DNA of 47,883 bases, from the NCBI GenBank assembly GCA_910586215.1, contig CAJUGH010000010.1, positions 73,503 through 121,385 of the forward strand, written 5' to 3'. Numbering within the stretch: position 1 is the stretch's first letter; every line of letters starts with the position of its first letter. The DNA is from an uncultured Acetatifactor sp. GTDB lineage: Bacteria > Bacillota > Clostridia > Lachnospirales > Lachnospiraceae. The notes under the pieces are model-generated. The model was not told the origin of the DNA. It did no database searches and worked only from the letters and a program-made list of their open reading frames with translations. Both the position numbers and the translations under genes were made by a program. Positions 1 through 7,637 of this stretch are shown here, one piece after another.

Positions 1-550
1 GGCTCTGGATCTGGGAGAAGTCCCCGTTCAGGTCAGCCTTGTCCACCAGTTTGTCCAGGGTATCTGAACTGAGGAAGGGAGCCAGACTACAGATACCAGA
101 AAAACTGGCATCCTCCACCCGGTCCAGGAGGGTATCCAGATATTCTGTATCCAGGAAAGGGGCGATTCCCTTGATGGCGTTCAAGTCCAGCTTTTCCTGG
201 GACGACACAGCATCTTCAATGCAGGCACTTGCCTGCCTGGGTGGCAGCAGGGGCAATACATCGCCCAGTTCCTCCAGGGTTACAGGGTCCATATCCTCTC
301 CGGATTCCCTGCGTATGATTTTCTTGACGGTAATGGTTCCGGCATCATTCTGCAGCAGTTCATCGAGACTGATCTGCAGTACATTGCTCAGCTGGGTCAG
401 TTTGGAAATGTCGGGCATGGAATTGCCCCGCTCCCAATTGGATACCGCCTGGTAGCTTACTTCCATGACATCTGCCAACTGCATCTGGGTCATATTCTGT
501 GCAACTCTTGCGGTGCGGATTTTCTGGGCTACTTTCATTGTGTCAAACAT
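1..550 (-). CDS. XRE-family transcriptional regulator with long C-terminal domain (truncated by window edge)
   Basis: The reading frame starts at ATG 550-548, seven bases after a perfect AGGAGG on the minus strand, and runs off the left edge. Residues 1-70 form a helix-turn-helix of the Cro/CI (XRE) type: MFDTMKVAQKIRTARVAQN, then TQMQLADVMEVSYQAVSNWE and a DISKLTQLSNVLQISLDELL tail. This is the typical regulator that recognises an operator through the second and third helices. After a linker there are repeated helical units ending in phrases such as APFLDTEYLDTL and APFLSSDTLDKLVDKA, which suggests an alpha-solenoid of about 25-residue repeats. That layout is common in Lachnospiraceae XRE proteins. 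The target is unknown. A palindrome between the gene and its likely promoter could be its own operator (inference). Confidence 0.85.
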   Translation of the reverse strand, partial: MFDTMKVAQKIRTARVAQNMTQMQLADVMEVSYQAVSNWERGNSMPDISKLTQLSNVLQISLDELLQNDAGTITVKKIIRRESGEDMDPVTLEELGDVLPLLPPRQASACIEDAVSSQEKLDLNAIKGIAPFLDTEYLDTLLDRVEDASFSGICSLAPFLSSDTLDKLVDKADLNGDFSQIQS

Positions 551-585
551 GTTGTTTCCTCCTGTTATAATGGATAAAAGATAGT

Positions 586-600
586 CCCACTTGAAGTGGG
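586..600. promoter_or_regulatory. Perfect 15-bp palindrome upstream of the XRE gene
   Basis: CCCACTT-G-AAGTGGG is a perfect inverted repeat with 7-base arms, 36 bp upstream of the regulator start. XRE proteins commonly bind such short palindromes to control their own gene, so an autoregulatory operator is plausible. There is no T-tract on either side, which argues against a terminator. Function is inferred from position only. Confidence 0.4.
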
Positions 601-691
601 GTGGTGACTCGGTATGTCCTGCAGGAACATATGGTGCAAAGCGGTTTGTCATGACAGGAATAGTATAACAGATTCTGGCGGGGGAGGGAAT

Positions 692-753
692 CAAGAGATG
701 CTTGAAAGGGCCATGGATGGCAAAAGCAAGAATGCAAGAGATGCTTGAAAGGG
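692..753. repeat. Direct repeat, two 19-bp copies 43 bp apart
   Basis: CAAGAGATGCTTGAAAGGG occurs at 692-710 and again, identical, at 735-753, in the gap between the divergent XRE and DUF6033 genes. The rest of this 290-bp gap holds the palindrome at 586-600 and no convincing promoter or gene. The repeat could be a regulator-binding pair or a replication slippage product. Confidence 0.5.
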
Positions 754-842
754 GCAGGATTGGCAGAACAGGCTGTAGGCTGAAGCAGACCTGTGACTGC
801 CGGTAAACGGATTTACAATACAACGCTATGGAGGGCAGGATG

Positions 843-1556
843 ATGGACGGGATCAGCAATTTGACAAATCAGAACGAGTATTACAGCGGCCTGGTGGATG
901 CAAGAGATACCAGGAAGAGCCGCACGGCAGGAACGGGGGCGGGTAAGGGCACCGGAAAGGTAGACCAGGCGGAACTCAGCAGCAAAGCCAGGAACCTGTT
1001 GAAGGAACTGCAGAAGTCATATGGGAACATGGATTTCATTGTGGCAGACTGTGAGGATGAGAAGGAGGCGGCTTCCTATCTGTCCAGGGGAACGGGGGAG
1101 ATAAGTGTGCTGCTTTCCCCGGATGAACTGGAGAAGATGGCATCAGATGACAAGGTGAAGGAGAAGAACCTGAATACCTTGGAGGAGGCAGTGAAGAAGC
1201 TGGAGGAGATGAAGCAGCAGCTTGCAGGAAAAGGGGAGGAAGTCTCACGGATCGGTATCGTCCTGGGAGATGACGGGAAGGTGTCTTATTTTGCTGAACT
1301 GGAAAAGGTAAGCCAAAAGCAGCGGGAGCGCATCGAACACCAGCGCCAGGCCAGGAAGGAAGAAGCCGCGAAGGCAGAGAGGAAAGAGGATAGGGCAACA
1401 GGGATGGCCAGATTCCGGCAGGAACCGGTGAAGAAGACCAGGATCTATGCAGATTCCGTGGAAGAACTGGGCAGGAAGATTAGCCAGGTAGACTGGGACA
1501 AGGTGAAGGAGACAGAACAGCCCTATACAGGGGGCCGATTTGACCTGACGGTCTGA
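843..1556 (+). CDS. DUF6033 family protein, function unknown
   Basis: A 237-residue soluble protein without signal peptide or membrane segment. Its core, with phrases such as LSSKARNLLKELQKSYGNMD, FIVADCEDEKEAASYLSRGT and VLLSPDELEKMASD, matches what I recall of DUF6033, a family found in Lachnospiraceae. The middle is a coiled coil (about residues 100-180) rich in Lys, Glu, Arg and Gln. The C-terminal stretch has a VDWDKVKETE motif. GGAGGG at 830-835 is best spaced for ATG 843; ATG 840 and an upstream in-frame ATG at 828 (which overlaps the ribosome binding site) are alternatives. The gene stands alone. No activity is known for the family and I propose none. Confidence 0.75.
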   Translation: MDGISNLTNQNEYYSGLVDARDTRKSRTAGTGAGKGTGKVDQAELSSKARNLLKELQKSYGNMDFIVADCEDEKEAASYLSRGTGEISVLLSPDELEKMASDDKVKEKNLNTLEEAVKKLEEMKQQLAGKGEEVSRIGIVLGDDGKVSYFAELEKVSQKQRERIEHQRQARKEEAAKAERKEDRATGMARFRQEPVKKTRIYADSVEELGRKISQVDWDKVKETEQPYTGGRFDLTV

Positions 1557-1615
1557 CGCATATTGAAATACAGGAAGATTCGAGTATGTGTGCACCATGT
1601 TGCTGTGAACGGCAA

Positions 1616-1658
1616 AGCCGTGAAAAGTAATGTTACACCTATGTTACTTTTCGTGGCT
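1616..1658 (+). terminator. Stem-loop after the DUF6033 gene, possible terminator
   Basis: Fifteen-base arms AGCCGTGAAAAGTAA and TTACTTTTCGTGGCT pair with two mismatches around a 13-base loop. No long T-tract follows, so termination would be weak. It may instead be a processing or regulatory hairpin. Confidence 0.4.
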
Positions 1659-1677
1659 GGATTTCACAAATCTTTCA

Positions 1678-1706
1678 TTGAAAAGAGACTCACAATCTGA
1701 TACAAT
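1678..1706 (+). promoter_or_regulatory. Sigma-A type promoter of the cyclophilin gene
   Basis: TTGAAA at 1678-1683 and TACAAT at 1701-1706 are separated by 17 bp. The cyclophilin start codon lies about 75 bp downstream, with no other gene between. Confidence 0.7.
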
Positions 1707-1782
1707 GGCTGTGGTCTTCCAGAGAGTCCTGCAGGATCGGGCAGGAAGTCTGGAACCAAATAAGCAAAGCGAGGAGATTGTT

Positions 1783-2457
1783 ATGAAAAAGTTTGTGAGT
1801 ATCCTGCTGGTATCCATGATGATCATGGCACTGGCGGCCTGTGGAAAGGATGGCGGAAGCGGTCAGGGGAATGACGGTGCCGGAGCGTCCGACAGCCAGG
1901 CTGGTGGAGACACCGGGACAGAGGCATCCGGCAGCCAGGCTGGCGGAGAGATTGATCCCGCAGGCAAGCATCATGTGGAGATTACGGTGAAAGACTACGG
2001 TACCATTTCCGTAGAACTGGACGGGGATGCTGCCCCTATCACGGTAGCCAATTTCCTGAAGCTGGCGGGGGCAGGTTTCTATGATGGTCTGACCTTCCAC
2101 CGCGTTGTACCCGGCTTCGTGATCCAGGGTGGGGATCCCCAGGGAAGCGGCACCGGTGGGTCAGATGAGAATATCAAGGGAGAATTCTCTGCCAATGGCG
2201 TTGAGAACAATTTAAGCCATACCCGTGGGGCCATTTCCATGGCCAGGTCCCAGATGCCGGACAGTGCCAGTTCCCAGTTCTTCATTGTCCATGAGGACAG
2301 CACGTTCCTGGACGGCCAGTATGCCTGTTTTGGCTATGTGACAGAGGGAATCGAGGTGGTGGATGCCATCTGCGAGGCGCTGCCTGCACAGGACGACATT
2401 GGAAACGTGGCCAAGGAGAACCAGCCTGTTATCGAGAGCATCAAGGTGATTGACTGA
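1783..2457 (+). CDS. Cyclophilin-type peptidyl-prolyl cis-trans isomerase, lipoprotein
   Basis: A 224-residue exported lipoprotein. Residues 1-20 are a type II signal peptide with lipobox LAAC, so Cys20 would be lipidated and the protein anchored outside the membrane. A Gly/Ser/Asp-rich flexible linker follows to about residue 60 and contains two copies of a SGSQAGG/SDSQAGG phrase. The cyclophilin domain fills the rest, with the diagnostic FHRVVPGFVIQGGDP and GAISMAR blocks and a QFFIVH strand. It would catalyse cis-trans isomerisation of X-Pro bonds in proteins folding at the cell surface. The start is ATG 1783 after GAGGAG; an open frame extends upstream but has no ribosome binding site. 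The gene is monocistronic, between its own promoter and a strong stem-loop. Confidence 0.92.
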   Translation: MKKFVSILLVSMMIMALAACGKDGGSGQGNDGAGASDSQAGGDTGTEASGSQAGGEIDPAGKHHVEITVKDYGTISVELDGDAAPITVANFLKLAGAGFYDGLTFHRVVPGFVIQGGDPQGSGTGGSDENIKGEFSANGVENNLSHTRGAISMARSQMPDSASSQFFIVHEDSTFLDGQYACFGYVTEGIEVVDAICEALPAQDDIGNVAKENQPVIESIKVID

Positions 2458-2473
2458 TCGAATGGGAATAGAC

Positions 2474-2516
2474 GTTTGCCCTGCCCCTGCCTTAGACAGA
2501 CAGAGGCAGGGCAAAC
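2474..2516 (+). terminator. Strong stem-loop after the cyclophilin gene
   Basis: Arms GTTTGCCCTGCC (2474-2485) and GGCAGGGCAAAC (2505-2516) pair perfectly over 12 bp around a 19-base loop. There is no U-tract right after it, so it may act as a mRNA 3' stabiliser or a weak terminator. Confidence 0.55.
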
Positions 2517-2610
2517 CAGTGTTATGGGTTAGAACCGGAAAAAGTTGCACAATACAATTCCTCATTTCATGGGCACTTCTCACGAAAATATATTTTTTTC
2601 ACACAATTGA

Positions 2611-2640
2611 CTGACATTTCCTGGATTAATCTGTTAAAAT
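2611..2640 (+). promoter_or_regulatory. Promoter of the carD-like gene
   Basis: CTGACA at 2611-2616 and TAAAAT at 2635-2640, 18 bp apart, in an AT-rich stretch. The gene start is 115 bp downstream. Confidence 0.5.
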
Positions 2641-2754
2641 AAGGATATAACTTATTTATAAAAGATGGTTGTGCCGTCTGTACGGTATATCAAATGCGAG
2701 AGGTCTGCCAGAAAAGGCAGGTGGACAAGTAATCCAGTAGAAAGGAGGTTCTGT

Positions 2755-3276
2755 GTGTTTGAAATAGGTGAATATGTTGTCTGTGGCAACAAGGGAGTGT
2801 GTGTGGTGGAGGAGATCACCACATTGAATATTTCAGGGGTGGACAAGGAGAGGGCCTATTATATCTTAAAGCCGAAATATCTGTCCGGCAGCACGGTATA
2901 TGTGCCGGTGGATTCTTCCAAGGAATCCATACGGAAGGTGCTGGCACCGGAGGAGGCCAGGAAACTGATTGACGCCATTCCGGATATTCCGCTGCTTACC
3001 ATTGCCAATGAGAAGCTGTCCGAGCAGACCTACCGGGATTCCATGAAGACCAACCAGTGTGTGGAGTGGGTAAGGATCATCAAGACGATCCACCTGCGGA
3101 AGCAGAAGCGCCTGCAGGCAGGCCGCAAGGTAACGGCAGTGGATGCCAAATACTCCCGCCTGGCAGAGGAGAACCTGTATGGGGAACTGGCAGTCTCCCT
3201 GGGGATTGACCGGGATAAAGTGGAGACGTACATCACAGAGGAGATCCGTGGAAAAGCAGCAGTAGCTGAGACATGA
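2755..3276 (+). CDS. CarD/CdnL/TRCF-interacting-domain transcription regulator
   Basis: A 173-residue CarD-family protein. It begins FEIGEYVVCGNKGVCVVEEI, the beta-barrel RNA polymerase interaction domain that contacts the beta subunit, and continues with YYILKPKYLSGSTVYVPVDS. From about residue 70 it is helical, matching the DNA-contacting C-terminal domain that stabilises open promoter complexes (RVIIKTIHLRK-like and KYSRLAEENLYGELA segments). The start is taken as GTG 2755, six bases after GGAGG at 2744-2748. An upstream in-frame extension to 2665 looks unlike the family and lacks a ribosome binding site. It lies alone between its promoter and the thrS leader. Target promoters cannot be read from the sequence. 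Confidence 0.88.
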   Translation: MFEIGEYVVCGNKGVCVVEEITTLNISGVDKERAYYILKPKYLSGSTVYVPVDSSKESIRKVLAPEEARKLIDAIPDIPLLTIANEKLSEQTYRDSMKTNQCVEWVRIIKTIHLRKQKRLQAGRKVTAVDAKYSRLAEENLYGELAVSLGIDRDKVETYITEEIRGKAAVAET

Positions 3277-3339
3277 GGAACGAAATGCGGAAAAGTACTT
3301 TACATTTATCCTGAAAAGTATTATGCTGATATACAGATC

Positions 3340-3625
3340 TTGAAAAGCGACGAAGGGAACAGTAGGGTGCAGGATGTCCCAGAGAAGACTGCCTGGCAGG
3401 ATAAGATGCCGGTGGTGTGAGCAGTCTGACAAAATGCAGGCCGAAGACCATCCCGGAGCGGCTCTAATCAAGCCCGGTAGCTCCCGTTATGAGCAAAGAG
3501 GTGGCATGACTGTAGTTTACCGTTTTTTGTCCGGCCAATTGACAGGAAGCGGGAGGTGAAGTCTGCAACAAGGGTGGAACCGCGTGTGATACGTCCCTTG
3601 CAAGTTTGCTTGCAGGGGATTTTTT
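3340..3625 (+). promoter_or_regulatory. T-box leader (tRNA-Thr sensing riboswitch) of thrS
   Basis: The leader contains the T-box core AGGGTGGAACCGCG at 3571-3584, which pairs with the acceptor end of uncharged tRNA in this RNA class. It is followed by an intrinsic terminator with a six-T tract. The 5' part begins with GAAGGGAACAG, typical of the base of Stem I. A GAAGACC motif at 3443-3449 offers ACC (Thr) as a candidate specifier codon, which fits the downstream gene. Uncharged tRNA-Thr would stabilise the antiterminator and allow thrS transcription. Stem I pairing was judged by eye only, and the specifier is an inference. Confidence 0.88.
3595..3625 (+). terminator. Terminator of the thrS T-box
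   Basis: CCCTTGCAA (3595-3603) pairs with TTGCAGGGG (3610-3618) over 9 bp with one G-U pair, then TTTTTT at 3620-3625. It is the off state of the leader. Confidence 0.85.
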
Positions 3626-3735
3626 ATGCACAGGCCCCCGAAAGGAGTATTACCGCCTGTCGGCGGTACGAGGGCGGCGCAGCGAGTAGGTACTCGATTT
3701 AGATAGGATCCAGAAGGGAATAAGGAGGTATGGAG

Positions 3736-5694
3736 ATGAGAATTACATTGAAAGATGGCTCTGTGAAGGAATACGCGGAGGCAAAAAGCATCTATGACAT
3801 TGCCCTGGATATCAGTGAGGGACTGGCCAGGGCGGCCTGCTGCGCCAAGGTGGACGGCCAGGTGGCAGACCTGCGCACAGTGCTGGACCGGGACTGCCAC
3901 CTGGCGGTCTGTACGGCAAACGACCCGGAGGGGCTTGCCACCATCCGGCATACGGCATCCCATGTGCTGGCTGAAGCAGTCAAGAACCTGTTTCCTGATG
4001 CGAAGCTGACCATTGGTCCAAGCATTGATACAGGATTCTACTATGATTTCGACCATGCGCCTTTCTCCAGGGATGATCTGGATGCCCTGGAGGCAGAGAT
4101 GAAGAAGATCATCAAGGCTGGTGCCAGGCTGGAGAAATTTACCCTTCCCAGAGAGGAAGCAGTGAAACTCATGGAGGAGAAAGGGGAGCCTTACAAGGTA
4201 GAGTTGATCCGGGATCTGCCGGAGGATGCACAGATCTCCTTCTATAGACAGGGAGAGTTCGTGGATCTGTGTGCAGGTCCTCATCTGATGAACACAAAAG
4301 GTGTCAAGGCTTTCAAGCTGACATCTTCCTCCATGGCTTATTGGCGGGGGGATTCCAACAAGGCCAGGCTGCAGCGCATTTATGGCACGGCTTACAGCAG
4401 GAAAGAAGAACTGGCAGAACATCTGGAGCGCATGGAGGACGCGAAACGCCGGGATCACAACAGGCTGGGCCGGGAGATGGAACTGTTCACCACAGTAGAT
4501 GTGATCGGCCAGGGCCTGCCTCTCTTCACTCCCAAGGGTACGAAGATGCTTTTAAAGCTTCAGCGCTGGATCGAGGACCTGGAAGATAAAGAGTGGGGCT
4601 ATGTCCGCACCAGGACGCCCCTTATGGCAAAATCTGACCTGTATAAAATGTCAGGGCACTGGGATCATTACAAGGAGGGCATGTTCGTGCTGGGGGATGA
4701 GGAGACGGACAAGGAAGTGTACGCCCTGCGTCCCATGACCTGCCCTTTCCAGTATTTTGTCTATAAGAATACACAGAAATCCTACCGTGACCTGCCCTAC
4801 CGGATGAGCGAGACTTCTACCTTGTTCCGCAACGAGGATTCCGGCGAGATGCATGGGCTGACCCGTGTGCGGCAGTTTACCATCACGGAGGGGCATCTGG
4901 TGGTAAGGCCGGACCAGATGGTGGAGGAATTCAAGGGATGTATCGCCCTTGCGAAGCATTGTCTGACCACCCTGGGTGTAGAGGAGGATGTGACCTATCA
5001 CCTGTCCAAGTGGGATCCGGAGAACCGGGAGAAATATATCGGGGAGCCTGAAGTCTGGAACGAGACCGAGCAGCATATCCGGGACATCCTTACGGAGCTT
5101 GGGATTCCTTTTGTGGAAGATGTGGGGGAAGCAGCCTTCTATGGTCCGAAAGTGGATATCAATGCCCGGAATGTGTACGGCAAGGAAGATACCATGATTA
5201 CCATCCAGTGGGATGCCCTGCTGGCAGAGCAGTTCGACATGTATTTTGTGGACCAGAACGGGGAGAAGGTGCGGCCCTATATCATTCATAGGACTTCCAT
5301 GGGCTGCTATGAGCGTACCCTGGCATGGCTGATTGAGAAGTATGCGGGTAAATTCCCCACCTGGCTGTGTCCGGAACAGGTACGTGTGCTGCCCATCTCC
5401 GAAAAATATGAAGCTTATGCGGCGCAGGTACTGCAGGAACTGAAGGCCAGGGACATTGATGCCACTGTGGATAACCGCTCGGAGAAGATCGGCTTTAAGA
5501 TTCGGGAAGCCCGCCTGGCCAAGGTGCCCTATATGCTGGTTGTCGGACAGCAGGAAGAGGAAGAGGGCCTGGTCTCCGTGAGAAGCCGTTTTGCCGGGGA
5601 TGAGGGACAGAAGCCGCTCTCACAGTTCCTGGACCAGATTTGTGAAGAGATCCGTACCAAGGAGATCCGGCGCGAGGAAGCCCAGGACAAATAG
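3736..5694 (+). CDS. thrS: Threonyl-tRNA synthetase
   Basis: A 652-residue class II aminoacyl-tRNA synthetase that joins threonine to tRNA-Thr in the cytoplasm. Order of domains: TGS domain (1-60, MRITLKDGSVKEYAEAKS), editing/SAD domain with the HTASHVLAEA block carrying the HxxxH metal motif, catalytic core with FTPKGTKMLLKL, the motif 2 region RPMTCPFQYFVYK and YRMSETSTLFRNEDSGE, motif 3 GCYERTLAWLIEKYAG, and the C-terminal anticodon-binding domain (about 545-640, VRVLPISEKYEAYAAQV). Length is normal for the family. GGAGG at 3724-3728 sits 7 bases before ATG 3736; ATG 3730 is too close. Expression is controlled by the T-box leader. Confidence 0.97.
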   Translation: MRITLKDGSVKEYAEAKSIYDIALDISEGLARAACCAKVDGQVADLRTVLDRDCHLAVCTANDPEGLATIRHTASHVLAEAVKNLFPDAKLTIGPSIDTGFYYDFDHAPFSRDDLDALEAEMKKIIKAGARLEKFTLPREEAVKLMEEKGEPYKVELIRDLPEDAQISFYRQGEFVDLCAGPHLMNTKGVKAFKLTSSSMAYWRGDSNKARLQRIYGTAYSRKEELAEHLERMEDAKRRDHNRLGREMELFTTVDVIGQGLPLFTPKGTKMLLKLQRWIEDLEDKEWGYVRTRTPLMAKSDLYKMSGHWDHYKEGMFVLGDEETDKEVYALRPMTCPFQYFVYKNTQKSYRDLPYRMSETSTLFRNEDSGEMHGLTRVRQFTITEGHLVVRPDQMVEEFKGCIALAKHCLTTLGVEEDVTYHLSKWDPENREKYIGEPEVWNETEQHIRDILTELGIPFVEDVGEAAFYGPKVDINARNVYGKEDTMITIQWDALLAEQFDMYFVDQNGEKVRPYIIHRTSMGCYERTLAWLIEKYAGKFPTWLCPEQVRVLPISEKYEAYAAQVLQELKARDIDATVDNRSEKIGFKIREARLAKVPYMLVVGQQEEEEGLVSVRSRFAGDEGQKPLSQFLDQICEEIRTKEIRREEAQDK

Positions 5695-5864
5695 AGGACT
5701 GTTTTCCTAATTTTAAATAGAAGTTTTATGATAAAGATTTTAGGGCGGAAAGGTATAAGACCCTTCTGACGGCGGCATACTACATCTGACAGGAATGGGT
5801 AGGACTGTACGTTTACGGAACCAAAAACGGGCAGTCCCTTTCTCCGGTCCGGTTCTGCTGCTTC

Positions 5865-5900
5865 GCACCGCTTGCCGCAGACCTGCAGGGAAAGCGGTGC
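5865..5900 (+). promoter_or_regulatory. Hairpin directly upstream of the DUF1540 ribosome binding site
   Basis: GCACCGCTT (5865-5873) and AAGCGGTGC (5892-5900) form a 9-bp stem that ends one base before AGAAGGAGG. Its position could influence translation or protect the mRNA 5' end. The remaining thrS-DUF1540 gap (5695-5864) shows no clear terminator. Confidence 0.45.
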
Positions 5901-5917
5901 AGAAGGAGGCTTATATT

Positions 5918-6238
5918 ATGGCAGATCTGAAATGTGCAGTGGAAAATTGTACCTATAACAAGCAGTGCCTGTGCTGCAAGGGGGATATCATGGTAGGCGG
6001 TAAGCATGCATGTGACTGTGAAGGGACATGCTGTGACAGCTTCGTCCAGAAAAGAGAAGGGCAGGATTCCTTCAAGAGCTCCCTGAGCCACCCCTGTAAG
6101 ACCATCAGCATAGACTGTGAGGCGGTGAAATGTATCTACAACTCCAACTACAAGTGTCATGCGGACCATGTGGATATCAAGGGCTGCGGGGCTTGTGACT
6201 GTAGGGAGACAGCCTGCGCTACCTTTAGGGAGAAATAG
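5918..6238 (+). CDS. Protein with two DUF1540 cysteine-rich domains
   Basis: A 106-residue protein containing two copies of the DUF1540 motif. The first (about residues 3-45) is LKCAVENCTYNKQCLCC followed by ACDCEGTCCDSF. The second (about residues 65-103) is IDCEAVKCIYNSNYKCHAD followed by ACDCRETACATF. The conserved cysteines suggest a small metal-binding or disulfide-rich fold. The family is common in Clostridia and its function is not established. There is no signal peptide. ATG 5918 follows AAGGAGG with good spacing; the frame is open upstream to 5795 but lacks a start signal there. Confidence 0.85.
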   Translation: MADLKCAVENCTYNKQCLCCKGDIMVGGKHACDCEGTCCDSFVQKREGQDSFKSSLSHPCKTISIDCEAVKCIYNSNYKCHADHVDIKGCGACDCRETACATFREK

Positions 6239-6281
6239 GCAGGACAGAATCAAAAAATACAAAAGGGCCTGCATACAGTAT

Positions 6282-6327
6282 GGCACCTGCTTTGTGTCTT
6301 GCAAAGGACATGGGGCGGGTGCCTTTT
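6282..6327 (+). terminator. Terminator after the DUF1540 gene
   Basis: GGCACC (6282-6287) and GGTGCC (6318-6323) form the outer stem; an inner CTTTG/CAAAG stem fills the loop. TTTT follows at once, and another six-T run lies at 6335-6340. Confidence 0.6.
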
Positions 6328-6693
6328 ATGTCTGTTTTTTGTGTCTGCCCCATGCCTGGTTCGTACCAGGTGGATGAAAACGTAACGGGAAAAACTACTC
6401 TGTGAAACGGGAAAAACACTATAGTAAAATGAAGAAGGACTGTTTACGGGAGTAAAAATTTCTAGTAAAATAAAAAGGACGTACCAAAGGCTTAGTCCGC
6501 GTTCCCGTTCCGTGTCCGGGGCATGGAGTAAGTAAATGCGAAAAGGGCGATAAGAAGAAGGCAACAAGAGAAGAAGGAAGAAAGAGAAAGAATTAGGAAA
6601 AGATAGAAGACACAAAAATAGCGGGAGCAAGTAAGAGCAGGGCAATAAAAGCAATAAAACAGGGCAAAGACAGGACAGGAACAGGAGGCAGGC
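6328..6693. other. Intergenic region with paired direct repeats
   Basis: No gene is visible here. AACGGGAAAAAC occurs at 6384-6395 and 6406-6417, offset by 22 bp (about two helical turns), and TAGTAAAAT occurs twice nearby. These could be tandem sites for a regulator of the next gene. The 6540-6670 part is purine-rich and repetitive. Confidence 0.4.
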
Positions 6694-7302
6694 ATGGACG
6701 AAAACAAATCTTTGGGACAGGGTGATTGGGAAGAGGATGACTTTGACCGCACCATATCAGCCTTTTCTGGCAGGAGGCCCAAAAGCCAGGGGACATTTTC
6801 CCAGGGCAGAATGGAAAATGTGAAGCAGGACCAGGACCTGGCGGGAGGGTGGATGGCAGAAAGAGCAGAAAACCAGGACCGAATGGCAGGAACCCAGGGC
6901 CAGGGGATTCTGGCCGGCAACCAGGAGTCAGAGGAAGCAGATGAGTTTGATCGTACTGTGTCAGCCTTTTCCAGCGGCAGGCAGGGGAGGGGAACGAGCC
7001 TCCAGGCTGGTGGACCGGGGAACAGGGAGCAGCAGGTTGTAAACCAGGGGCCGGGGAACAGACAGACCGGACATGCCCCGGCTGCACATGCCAGTGCAGC
7101 CTCTGTGCCGGGAAAGGGGATCGGGGCCAGGAAGCCCCTGGCCCTGGGATGGAAGATTGCAGGGATCCTGGGAGCCATTCTCCTTCTGGCAGCAGGACTG
7201 CTGTTCGGGGGACCGGTAGGATTTGTGGTTATGGCCGTGCTGGTTCTGGTGGTGTTCCTCTGCGTCTGGGGAATCCGCAGGGCAGGGAGAAGGAAGGGAT
7301 AG
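6694..7302 (+). CDS. Membrane-anchored protein with duplicated FDRT motif, unknown function
   Basis: A 202-residue protein I cannot assign to a named family. Residues 1-150 are a hydrophilic, Gln/Gly/Asn-rich, probably disordered region. It contains two copies of an acidic motif: DDFDRTISAFSGRR (about 15-28) and DEFDRTVSAFSSGR (about 83-96). Residues 153-195 are hydrophobic and could form two membrane helices with a short GGP turn, ending in a basic RRAGRRKG tail. The topology would place the long N-terminal region on one face of the membrane. ATG 6694 follows AGGAGG closely. The conserved Thr in an acidic setting resembles phosphothreonine sites recognised by FHA domains, but this is only a guess. 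Confidence 0.65.
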   Translation: MDENKSLGQGDWEEDDFDRTISAFSGRRPKSQGTFSQGRMENVKQDQDLAGGWMAERAENQDRMAGTQGQGILAGNQESEEADEFDRTVSAFSSGRQGRGTSLQAGGPGNREQQVVNQGPGNRQTGHAPAAHASAASVPGKGIGARKPLALGWKIAGILGAILLLAAGLLFGGPVGFVVMAVLVLVVFLCVWGIRRAGRRKG

Positions 7303-7330
7303 CGAATTTTCAAAAACAGCAAAAAACCAA

Positions 7331-7359
7331 TTGACATTATTCCGCAAAAATGATACTAT
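7331..7359 (+). promoter_or_regulatory. Promoter of tRNA-Leu
   Basis: TTGACA (7331-7336), 17-bp spacer, TACTAT (7354-7359), 20 bp before the mature tRNA 5' end. Confidence 0.75.
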
Positions 7360-7379
7360 ACTTGTTGTGTGATATGCCT

Positions 7380-7463
7380 GCGGAAGTGTCGGAACTGGCA
7401 GACGAGCAAGACTAAGGATCTTGTGGCAGCAATGCCGTGTGGGTTCAAGTCCCATCTTCCGCA
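7380..7463 (+). tRNA. tRNA-Leu (anticodon TAA)
   Basis: An 84-nt class II tRNA. GCGGAAG pairs with CTTCCGC in the acceptor stem, with discriminator A. The anticodon stem CAAGA/TCTTG encloses loop CTAAGGA, giving anticodon TAA (codon UUA). The long variable arm (TGGCAGCAATGCCG) and T-arm GGGTTCAAGTCCC are as expected for leucine. CCA is not encoded. Confidence 0.95.
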
Positions 7464-7474
7464 TTGGTTAAAAG

Positions 7475-7518
7475 TAGTGTAAACTTGGGCGAAGGTTCAG
7501 ATTTACGCTATTTTTTTT
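7475..7518 (+). terminator. Terminator after tRNA-Leu
   Basis: TAGTGTAAA (7475-7483) pairs with TTTACGCTA (7502-7510), one G-U pair, followed by eight T. Confidence 0.85.
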
Positions 7519-7637
7519 ACTCCCTTTTCGGAATTGTGTACCTGCTGAAAATAAATATGTAAATATACATTGCGGGTGGCGGCAAATATTTAACCATCAA
7601 ATATAAGAGAAACAAAATATATAGGAGGTATTCATTT

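Noticed and set aside
1630..1782. N-terminal extension of the cyclophilin
   Set aside because: It would bury the promoter and a clear lipoprotein signal peptide inside the protein.
3517..4458. Long open frame on the minus strand opposite thrS (313 codons)
   Set aside because: It is antisense to the clear thrS domains, has no ribosome binding site and a His/Pro/Leu-rich composition typical of a shadow frame.
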